Origin: Agrostemma githago
Lineage: Eukaryota; Streptophyta; Magnoliopsida; Caryophyllales; Caryophyllaceae
Length of the DNA: 64,000 nt
Assembly: GCA_958450325.1 (NCBI GenBank)
Contig: OY288243.1
Location: 33,201,678 to 33,265,677 of the forward strand
Direction of reading: 5' to 3'
The position numbers and the translations under genes are program-made. This document shows positions 11,169-20,800 of this stretch, one piece after another (within the stretch, counting starts at the first letter, position 1; each line of letters opens with the position of its first letter). Under the pieces are notes generated by a model. The model worked only from the letters and a program-made list of their open reading frames with translations, was not told the origin of the DNA and did no database searches.

Positions 11169-11309
11169 ATGAGCGGCAACAGCAACAACAACAGGAGGAG
11201 GAACGAACCAGTAGTCGATGAGGAAGAGGAGGAACCGCCACGGAACCCAGATGTGCAGCCACGGTTTGATGGTGACGGGCGGATGATATTAGACCTCGAC
11301 GACACCTAG
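11169..11309 (+). other. Short GA-rich reading frame of unknown origin
   Basis: ATG to TAG, 46 codons, reads MSGNSNNNRRRNEPVVDEEE and ends in a DLDDT-like acidic tail. The gypsy element is inserted 18 bp upstream of this ATG. The composition (Asn/Arg start, acidic run, Pro-rich middle) resembles the N-terminal region of some CACTA second-ORF proteins, but I cannot identify it. It could equally be a chance frame. Confidence 0.25.
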
Positions 11310-11478
11310 TATTTGATAAAATGTCTAAATTCTAAGTTGTACATTTTTTTAAAAATATTTTTGTTGTAAATACATTTCAGGATATTACTTAATGTTTGAA
11401 CCGTTAGATCATTTCAGGATATTATCTAAACCGTTGAAAAGTAAAGAAGAAGGAAAATAATAGAGAGGATCCAAATTA

Positions 11479-11737
11479 CTCCCTTCGTTCCAACCATTTA
11501 TATACATTTGGTTTTTTAACACTATTTATAAGTGATGAGAATCTTCAATGTAACTTTTAATATATAAGATAAAAGATAGTCATGTGGGATCTTGTTTAAA
11601 TCGTCTAATAAAATACATTATGAATATCAAATTTTTATGATTTTTAGTAACACGTAACTAAAGATATAGACAAAAGAAAATGCGTATCAACGTACGTGCA
11701 TAAAGCAAATGTATACAAATGGTTGGAATGGAGGAAG
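11479..11737. mobile_element. Stowaway-type MITE
   Basis: Terminal inverted repeats CTCCCTTCGTTCCAACCATT and its complement (ending AATGGAGGAAG) bound a 259-bp AT-rich element. It is flanked by TA on both sides (11477-11478, 11738-11739), the Tc1/mariner target duplication. There is no coding capacity. Confidence 0.85.
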
Positions 11738-11739
11738 TA

Positions 11740-12045
11740 CCTAATATTGTACAAGTAATATTTAACTATTTATTGATATAACATGTATAGTACATTATCT
11801 AAGTTAAAAGTGTCAAATAATGGACTAAGATGTGGTGACATGGCAGTACCAGAGTGCCTACAAATATCCTTGTACCAAGCTACCACGTACTTCCATCACT
11901 CTTTATTCAACAACCTATTTACACTCTTCTTCCTTTCTCTCTCAGTTGATCCGCGTAATCAAATACTCCTAATCACCTAACTTCACTTCATTTACACCTT
12001 AATTAAGGACTACTATATCAGCCAACCCAACAAATTATTAGTCTC
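11740..12045. other. Nothing recognised
   Basis: About 300 bp between the Stowaway MITE and the next LTR. A 65-codon frame is present but has no family features. Confidence 0.4.
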
Positions 12046-12722
12046 TGTTTTGGTAAAAATTTACCGGGTTTAGATTCGGGTTGTGGGTTAAAGAGATCGA
12101 ACTAAGGCCAACGAACCGATAAGCGAATTGAATCTACGAATACAAAATGTGGAAAGAAAACAAAGAGACACAAGAATTGGTGACGCGGAAACCCAATGTG
12201 GGAAAAACCGCGGGAGGAGTCGGAATCCCGCCAAAGTATCAACTATGAACGAAGTGAAATAATGAGAAGAACAAAGTATCGACTTTTGGCTATCAAGGGT
12301 TGGATTTTTCTAGTATGCTCTATGAAATGGAGTTGAAATGTATTGAATAATGATCACCCCCTCTGCCAAGTGATTGTTTGGGTTTATATATCTCTTCCTC
12401 TTCTGTTTCCTTGATCCCTTCCTGCTCTGGTGGAACTCCCCTAAAATGGTGGGAGCCGTTAGTTGACTCTTTCCTCTGCTTAGGGTAAGGTTCCCTTCTG
12501 GTGTTGGGCCATCCTTGGCCCATTTCCGGGCTTGGCTACTGGTTGACCCAATGTTGATATCGGGCTTTATTTCCCCTGCTGATTTCTTCTTGTATCGGAT
12601 TTCCGACTTTTACGACTTTGACTTTCGACCTTTGAATATTCTTCCGTAGTTTCTTCGTATGTGACTTTTTGACTTCAAATGTTCCACGTCATTTCTTGAG
12701 GACGCAGAATTTATCCCAAACA
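12046..12722 (-). repeat. Probable 3' LTR of the truncated Tat-like element
   Basis: The boundaries were inferred from matching termini, TGTTTTGG at 12046 and CCCAAACA at 12722, and from the purine tract beside the right border (minus strand AAATTTGGGGGCATT). Length is 677 bp. The partner LTR is not in the window, so the left border is less certain than the right one. Confidence 0.65.
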
Positions 12723-12737
12723 AATGCCCCCAAATTT
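12723..12737 (-). other. Polypurine tract of the Tat-like element
   Basis: The plus strand reads AATGCCCCCAAATTT, so the minus strand has a G-rich purine run immediately upstream of the LTR start TGTTTGGGATAAATTC. This is the position expected for plus-strand DNA priming. Confidence 0.6.
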
Positions 12738-13105
12738 CCGACTAAGTTCATCTTAGGCGGGAATTTCTGTTTATGTTGCTCACAGTTGGTGACAATTTTC
12801 TTCCGCAGAGTTTGTCTTTCAGTCTACTGTCATCGTTTTTCCAACTGACTGCTCCTCTCCCCTCATGATGATTTGTTTCTCCCTCTTCTTAATTACTCAC
12901 GCTTCCCTATGCTGCCTTCCCTTCTGGTAACGGCGCTTGTCCTCCCATAGCTGACGCCATGTCTCCTGGTGAGGGATAGTTTGCTGAGTGTGTTTGTATC
13001 TTATGTTTTTTGTGTGTGTGTGAGACTGATTTTGCCTTTTTGCCTTCATTAGGCAATTCCAAAGCTCCGATGTCCTTGGACTGAGTTAGGGCCAGGAGGA
13101 AGAGC

Positions 13106-14113
13106 ATGGCTACTCGCTCGTCCTCCAAGATGGGTTCTGGCTCATCCCCTGCCCCTTCAACCAGCTCCTTACTCCTCCTGCACGGGTTGGTTCTGCAGAT
13201 GAGGCTTCTGTGATCCATGTGCCTGATTCTCCCCAACCTTCTGTTCCACATTCTGCTGAGTGTGGTCCGGACGACATTCTGCTGGCCTTTCCCAAAGATT
13301 TTGGGACTATCAGGGACCTGAAGGATTTAACCCCTCTAGATCAGCTTCTTTTTCCCAGTTCAGAGGTCGTGATGGCCAGGGAACCCCTCATTGAGGTGGC
13401 CGCTCACATTACCGCCCATGCCTTCGAGGTAACTTTGCTTGTTTGACTCCTGAATTCTTTATTTTCTTTTGGACCATGCTGATGATGGCCGCGCTTCTGG
13501 TCAGACTCTTCAAATGGGCTTGTTTCTGAAAGGTGGGGTATCTCACCTCAGAGACTTGGGGAGCCGGCTGCAGTCCGACAATGCTCGTCTATCTGAGGAG
13601 GTTGGCCATGTCAGGGAGGAGGCCTTAAGGCTGGAAGAGAAGTCTGCCAAACTGGAGGAGGAAGCTGCAAAGTTGAGGGGGGAACTGGACGAGGCCAATG
13701 GACAGCTTGCTGAGGGGGAGAAACAGAAGGTGGCTGTGGAGGAAATGCGGGCTGAGCTTGCTAGGGTTCAGGATGTCAACTCCAATCTTCAGGAGAAGGT
13801 GGCCACGCTGCAGGAGAACATGGAAGGAGCTCTTAGCTGGTCTGCTCTGAGTACTGAAATCCAGATGGTTACCGCCTTCTCCAAAGGAAAGCACGTGAGC
13901 TGGGACTTGGCTGCCTTGGAGAAGAGGATGGGGGAAGAGTTCCCCAACGGCTTTGATCTGGAGATGCTCGCTGGGGGCGAGGAGAAGGTAGTAGAGGAGT
14001 CGGTTTCCTCCTCCCCATCAGCTCAGGAGGCGCCTGAACCAGTGGATGCTGCTGTAGATGCCATGATTGTGGAACCCATTGCTTCTCTTCCTCCTGAGGA
14101 GGAAAATATCTAG
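13106..14113 (+). pseudogene. Antisense ORF of the Tat-like element, coiled-coil protein (broken)
   Basis: It runs opposite to the retroelement's own coding strand. A first exon starts at ATG 13106 (MATRSSSKMGSGSSPAPSTS), is shifted by one base around 13160, and continues in another frame (VGSADEASVIHVP) to a likely donor GAG/GTAACT at about 13427. A second open region, 13469-14113, carries a long heptad-rich coiled coil (about residues 25-125, rich in Leu, Glu, Lys) and an acidic C-terminus ending in EEENI. The exact acceptor is not decidable by eye; AG sites at about 13504 and 13533 are candidates. No enzymatic motif is visible. Function is unknown; it is probably the element's accessory protein. 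Confidence 0.6.
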
Positions 14114-15026
14114 GCTGTTCAGCCTGCTACTTTCTGCTGTCTTTGCCCTGCGTGGCATAAAAAATACTTTGTTAAAATTTGATTTGTTCTGAATTTTCTT
14201 CTGCTCAAGGGAGCGGAATATCTGGATTTTACCTCTGCTCGGGGAGCAGAGAGTTTGAACTTGTTAGGATGCAATGTTTTTATTGCACTTGTTTGCTTAC
14301 TCTGTGATGCTTCTGTGTTTGATTTGCTTGTTTTGCTTTGATTATCGTCGTCTGTTGTATGCATGCCTTTGTTTGTATGGTCGACCCTTGATAGGTGGTG
14401 GCCTGGGATTTTGTTTACCCACTCAGTCAAAGGTGCCACGCTTTGCGTGGGTGCTGAGTGGCGCAGGAGACTTGTAATGTCCTGGTTGTAGGCACTCAGC
14501 ACAAGACGCACGCCTTCTGTGGAAATTATACACTCCACCAGATCAATTACTCATATCAGTTGACAAAGTAATTGATAAAGTATGAGAAATCTATCTTATT
14601 TGGAAGTATTGGTGGGAGAGAATTATATCTTCAAAACGTGTGAGGGTAAAAATCAATTTCACAGATGCGTAAAAGGGAATAAACAGAAGCATGTGACAGG
14701 AAACTCAAAGAATGCAACGAAATTAGGTTTTGAAAACATGTGAAAGGGTTTTTTGAAATTTTGAGATAAAAGAAAACATGTTTTTTAGGTTATGCGAAAA
14801 TCTGATCAAGTTTTGAGACATATGAAAATGAGCTAAGTCTAAAGCTTGTGAAAAATTAAATTCTGTCTCAGATGTCAAAAATCTTGCGACCTAAAGAACA
14901 TTTTGATAGGTAACGTAGAGTTACAAAGACAACAGATGTGGTTACCTGGGCTCTGGTGGAGGTGTATCCGGCGGATTGAATACCTTATTTCTGGCGACAG
15001 TGGCCTATACTTCTGGTGATTTTTAC
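14114..15026. other. Non-coding spacer within the Tat-like element
   Basis: Lies between the end of the antisense ORF and the integrase stop. Short frames on both strands are unsupported. It includes a G/C-rich stretch with GCTCAAGGGAGC and GCTCGGGGAGC motifs at about 14204-14250. Confidence 0.5.
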
Positions 15027-16013
15027 TCAGAAGAAGTACTTTTTCAGATGCACTATGTTCCAAGGTTTTTGAATAATTTTTCCTTCCATGGTCATGAGTT
15101 GGTATGCTCCGTTTCCAACTATCTTCTCCACTTGATAGGGTCCTTCCCAAGTGTAGGCGAATTTCCCTGCCTGCTGATTTCTGGTGTTCTGGAATACTCT
15201 TCTGAGGACCAGGTCTCCTTCTTGCAGGACTCTGACTTTAACATTCTTGTTGTAGCTTCTGGCGACTGTCTGCCTGTAGGAGGCCATTCTTATCTGAGCA
15301 TCAGTTCTGAGTTCATCTATGGTGTCTAAGCTGTTTGCCATTTCGACCTGGTTTCTTTCTTCTGTTATGCAGCCATATCTGTGGGTGGGTACTCTCACCT
15401 CTGCAGGGATGACCGCCTCAGCACCAAAGACCAAGCTAAAAGGCGTCTGCCCTGTAGCCACCTTAGGTGTGGTTCTGTCGGACCACAGCACCAAGGGTAG
15501 CTCCTCTGCCCATCTGCCCCCTGCTTCCTCTAGTCTCCTCTTCAGATTATCCATCACAATTTTGTTGCTAGATTCCGCCTGACCGTTGGACTGAGGATTT
15601 TTGGGAGTAGACTTGTTTATAGCGATATTCCACCTGGCACAATAGGCTTCCATCTTGTTGCCAATAAACTGGGACCCGTTGTCGCAGATGATTTATGAGG
15701 GAACGCCAAACCTGCAGATAATGTTACGTTTAATAAAGGATATAACCTGCTTCTCAGTCACCTGAGGGAACGCTTCTGCTTCTATCCACTTGGAGAAGTA
15801 GTCGGTCATTGCAAGCATGAAAACTTTATTTCCTGGTGCTCTTGGTAATTTACCCACAATATCCATTCCCCACTTCATGAAGGGCCAAGGAGAGATTATT
15901 GGATGCAGTGGTTCTGCTGGCTGGTGGTTGACCGGTGCGTGTCTTTGGCAAGCGTCGCATTTTTTAACATACTCTTTGGCGTCTCTGCGCATTGTTGGCC
16001 AATAAATAGACAC
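15027..16013 (-). pseudogene. Ty3/gypsy (Tat-type) integrase with a nonsense mutation
   Basis: Two collinear pieces, 16013-15693 (about 106 codons) and 15653-15027 (208 codons), are in the same frame and separated by a TAA at about 15690 in the VPS-stop-IICDNGSQF segment, where Gln is expected, so a C-to-T change is likely. Visible are the YWPTMRRDA start, the CDACQ zinc-finger Cys pair, the core WGMDIVGKLP (first Asp), CDNGSQF (second Asp), NGQAESSN (Glu), and a GPYQVEKI module near the C-terminus. Upstream RT and RNase H are missing. Confidence 0.88.
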
Positions 16014-17604
16014 CTAGCGGCCAAATGTGGGTGTCTCAGTTAGTCGTATCCCTAATCAAAGACACCCTATGGTCATCAACTAATTTAGATAGTGAAGTCA
16101 GGGGTCGAACCACAAGTAGACAGGATTTAGTCGTCTATTCCTAAGATTTAGACTCTAGGTTATGGGTCACTTTTGAGTTGGTTTTGGTAGGCTAATAACT
16201 AATTACTAACAGATAAATCAATAAGGAAAAGTCTAGGGTATCAGATTCACTATGAATATTACTCGGGTCAGGGAGTCAACTAACAGGTCAATAATCGAAC
16301 TACCTAAGGTGCAGGTCCGATCGGTACACTACAACCTTTAGATCTAAACTTAACCTGCGGTCGCTAGCATTAAGTCAGTTTACCCAAACTATCGTGGCCT
16401 AATTAGTTCTTAACCCGGTCGGCGAAAAGTCCTAATTTGCAATACTAATTAATTGAATTATGCATCAAACAATTAATCAGAGTTAAAACGATAATCAGGC
16501 GATAGTTCATACGATTAGAAACATGTCAATTGACTGTAACCCTAATAATACGCATCGATCCCCTCAAACCCTAGGTGGAATTTAGCTACTCATATTAATA
16601 ATAATCAAAACAACAAAAGACGAATTGCAATTAAACATGATGAATACGAATCGAATTAAACTGTGAGAAACAATAATAAATCTACACTAGAAAACGATAA
16701 ACGAAAACTGAAATTAAAATTACTACGAGAACAAAAGATGAATTAAGACAAGAATTAAAGTTGAAAACTGAAATTAAGATTAAAATTAAACATATCGATA
16801 CCAATTAATTTAAGATCTGGAAAGGGAAGAACGGAGTTCAATGTATCTCGCGAAGGAAATCGGAAAGCTACGTATACTTCTATCCTAAGAAAAATAAAAG
16901 GAGTTGTAAATTGTGTATTGAAAAGTGTAAAGGAAAAATGTCTGACAATGAAGTCTGGAACTGATTTATAGAAAATCAGTTGGACTCGAAAACAGGCCCA
17001 TATTCTAAGTTGAAAAAGCGACCCGGATTGGGTGCACTCGATCGAGTGCCTGATGACACTCTATCGAGTGACCCCCTAAAATATGGGCAGGAGCTTCACG
17101 GAGTGACACTCGATCGAGTGCAATAGGGGCACTCGATCGAGTAGCGCTGTAGGTCACAACAACGCACACTCGATTTCAAACGGCTGCCATTTCTTCGTTA
17201 CTTGTTCAAATCGGACATGCAATATACCGTTGGAAAGCTAAGAGAAAGAGCTTTCCAAGGCCTCTAATTGGAGTTGTAGAATGAAAGTTATAAACGTTTG
17301 AAGTTGACCCTTGTGTAGGCGATCATTCTTTCATCTCGTTTGATATCCTTTCCTTCTTTGATCTTTGTTTCTTCGTGTATTCCGCATCTTCTTCCTTCGA
17401 TTCCGTACTTAGATGTGAATTCTTCAATTATCAATTCCGTAATGCTCTGATTAGCTCCAAATGCATCCAAATTTACAAAATACACACAAATACGGAAGTA
17501 TCGACATTCAAAGTATATATTGCATCATTACTAACGAGTTAAGCACAAAAACCGAGATAACTAACAATTAGGGGATGAAAATATGTATATAAATAACACT
17601 CATC
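16014..17604 (-). mobile_element. LTR-retrotransposon-derived segment (probable LTR, minus orientation)
   Basis: The right edge on the minus strand begins TGAGTGTTATTTATATACAT, a plausible LTR start with a TATA-like region. The segment has no coding frame and includes four copies of the palindrome CACTCGATCGAGTG or close variants at 17035-17143. At the left junction, 16009-16041 resembles the first ~33 bp of the Tat/Ogre LTRs (minus strand GACACCCACATTTGG...AGGTGTCTA), suggesting recombination or nested truncation there. No target duplication is found. The family is not named. Confidence 0.5.
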
Positions 17605-17825
17605 ATCCATATCCACCGGATTTGAAATTTAGGATTCATATCCGATATGTGTGAACCAGATCAATCTGAACCGAATCCAAAATCCATTGTCACTCCTAGA
17701 TACGGGTGCCCAAAGCCTACATCCAGCTCGCCCCAAGCCCCATCTCTAGGAAGGCAAGAACCTCCTTACATAAACTTCACAAGCCATCATAATTTTGGGA
17801 TCAAATTCAATTCAATCAATTCAAA
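17605..17825 (+). promoter_or_regulatory. GET4 5' flank and 5' untranslated region
   Basis: About 220 bp separate the LTR-like segment from the GET4 start codon. The final part (TCACAAGCCATCATAATTTT to TCAATCAATTCAAA) looks like a plant 5' UTR leading into AAAATGTC. No convincing TATA box lies in this interval; the only TATA-like sequence (TATATAAATAAC, about 17587) is in the LTR edge. Confidence 0.4.
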
Positions 17826-20800
17826 ATGTCTCGACCCAGAAAAGCTGCTCTCCCCCCTGCTCTTGAGGTTGTTTCATTCCTCACTCAAGTTTCCGACGAA
17901 ACCCAATTTTTAAATTCATGATTTTTGTGGATTTTGTTTATGTTTTTCGATCATTGTGAGTGAATTGTGGATCTCAATTTGTGTAAACCTTCTTTCTCCT
18001 GCACTAATCTAGTGGTTAATTGTGTCCTATATCGTTTTGAGGAACGCCCTTCTCCCAATCTTGTGTGATATTGGTGCGTGAGATTGCATCTGCGTATGAT
18101 TATTGTACTTAAAATTTTTGTGAAGTTATTGGCTTTTTAATTTCGGCTAATGTGACAGCAGTTTTGTTGAAGTTATGCTTGCATCCAATTTACGTGATCT
18201 TTTAGTGATTTTTGGACCGTTTTCTGAGTAATTGTTTGATTAGAGGATATAAAAGAGGCCCTATCTGGGCTTAGTGCACTTGCAATTTGGTGAATGCAGC
18301 TATTGTCGCAATCAAGACCCTGCTACCATCTTTGAATTAGGACTCGGTTTAGTGGATTTGGTTAGAATTTGTACGGAATTGATAAGTTTTAAGTGTGAGA
18401 ATAATCATATAGACATGGACGCATGATACCTTTCTTAGCACTTGATATTTTTTCATTTTATTTTTCCAAGTGAAACAAAGACTCTGGTTTTGTTTGCTTT
18501 TAGATTATAAAGGAATAAGTAATACGAGTACATGTCTCACTATATGTATTAGGTTTCTTCATTACTGTGATGTAGGAGTCTTTAAGTGCAGTTTTCATTA
18601 CGAGTTATCCAAATTTAGCCTTTGTAAGAGTAATAGTGTACATCCGACTTTCTTAGTTCTTACCCAGCCATTTAAGAGATCCCTTGGGGCACTGAGGTAT
18701 TTTAGCTCGAGGTGTCTCACTCTTTCAGTTTTAATGTTCAAATTTCTTTGACAAAATGAGTTGCCTACTTCCTATATCTGGATGGTGATCATTCTTGCTT
18801 ATAAACTGACCCTTAATTGTTATATGCAGAACATTGAGAAGTTGCAGAAAGTAATAGAGGGGGGTAATTACTATGGTGCTCAGCAGATGTACAAATCTAT
18901 CAGTGCGAGGTACATATGCTCAATATTGTTCTGAAGTCCACCAGCTAAAGATTTATCAAGTTCTCTTATCTTTTGGCGTGAATCACTATTGTCCATCACT
19001 TTTGAACTGCACTGCTTATGATATTCTGTGATTCTCTAAATTTGGATGAGATCCTTGATGATTCATAATTTTTTAATTGCATCAGCCTTCTACCCTCTTT
19101 CATTTGTTCTTTAAAGTATGCTACTTGAAATTTGAAGACTTCTATATGGGTGTACACACCAAGTATGGTTGCTGTGTTGGGAACTTCTCCTTTATTTATT
19201 CAGTGCTTTGCTGAATCACAGATATGTTTCAGCTGAGAGGTATTCTGAAGCATTGGATATCTTGGAGTCAGGAGCCTGTCTTCAGCTGAAGCGCGACCAG
19301 GTCATCTGTGTTCCTCAGTCTTGTCTGCGATGATCAGTTTTGTCACTCTGATTTCAGAATAGTGTTTCTCAGTCTTGGCATGACAAATATAGTAACTGAA
19401 ACATACTAAATGTGTCACTGATCTAGAGCTATTTTCTATAATTCTGATTGGATATGCAGTAGGAGAGTGGAGCCATCATTTTTCCTTCTGTAAACCTTTA
19501 TAAGTTAGAGTTCTTAGTGTGAGGAGGCGCAACCGCAAGGCACACACCTTTTGCACACAAGGCACATTTTGTTTGTATAAGCCTCTGAATTAACTCTACA
19601 CATTAAGCATCACTAAAACACACAGATTAACAATATATATATATATATGGAGTAATATTTGAGGGAATAAATATTACGTTCCATATCACATATCATTATT
19701 TTAATTAACTGTTAAAGATACCACCATGCCTTGAACCACCAACAACTCTTTTGCCTTTATCATTCTTAATTATCCCGATGCCAGCAACTTAAAGTGGTAA
19801 AAGAAGAGGTTACGGAAAATTTAAAAGGTGACAAAGAGATGGGAAGATGTAAAGAAGACACGAAAAACAAATGAGATGGGGAAAAAAAATTTAAGAGAAA
19901 AACAGAGGGGGAGGAAAGTGATAGAAGGAAGAAAAGATCAAAAGAACATGCAAAAAGGAGGAGGAGGAGGAGGAGGAGGAGGAGGAAGAAGAAGAAGAAG
20001 AAGAAGAAGAAGAAGAAGAAGAAGAAGAAGAAGAAGAAGAAGAAGAAGAAGAAGAAGAAAAAGATTTACCAGATCACGAGAGTAGGAGAGATGGATGATG
20101 GAAGGAGGGTAATCACCATAAAAAGAAGAAAAATAAATAACCACTGATTGCAAGTGGGCAGTGAAAATTAGGGTTAAAGAAAGTTATATATTTAAAAAAC
20201 AAGCTTTTATTGATAAGGAGGTAGGAACATCAGGTCATGTACATAACATGTGACTTTTAATCAAAGAAAAAATTTGTCCAGTGCCTTCAGTCTAAGGTGC
20301 GTCTTTCCCTCTGGCGCGCGCGCCTTTTTGAGCCTTTTGCACACTCCAACAACTGGGCGCTGAGATGCCTTAGCCTACGCACTTACTTGCGCCTCGCGCC
20401 TAGGTGTGCCTCAGGCATGCCTTTTCAAATTAAGCGAGAGTGTATTTATTTGTGACTGTTGTTACCTTTTTAATGTAAGGTTCTTATGTGGCCTTATTTT
20501 GGTTTACACTCTCTCTGTTGTATGAAATATTCCCTTTGATGAAATCATTATACTAAGGGTTGTATTCTTAGTCTGAGTTATCTGGTCTTTTTATCATTGG
20601 AAGACTTCTTCCTGGATATTTTCTCTCTCTAATTAATGACCTATAAGCTGCACCTAGCCTGTACTTTCATACGTGGGCATTAATAGCCCGATGGCATATC
20701 GTTTCATTGGTATTTTAAATTGTTTAGGGTGCGAGTATTTGTTCTAGATAAACGATGGAGTATATTATGATTAAAAATGGCGTCTTTTATCAGTAATAGA

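Larger units (their letters stand above)
12046..16013 (-). mobile_element. Truncated Tat-lineage Ty3/gypsy element, minus orientation
   Basis: Read on the minus strand the order is integrase (16013-15027), a spacer, a region with an antisense (plus-strand) ORF (14113-13106), a purine tract, and a 3' LTR (12722-12046). Everything upstream of integrase (5' LTR, gag, protease, RT, RNase H) is missing. An antisense ORF between integrase and the 3' LTR is a known trait of some Tat-lineage elements. No target duplication can be assigned because one end is lost. Confidence 0.8.

Noticed and set aside
12041..16037. GTCTC at 12041-12045 and 16033-16037 as a target duplication of the Tat-like element
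   Set aside because: The right border has no LTR terminus, so the 5-bp match is most likely chance.
19828..20153. Poly-Arg/Gly and poly-Leu/Pro reading frames
   Set aside because: They are translations of the (GGA)n(GAA)n microsatellite within an intron.
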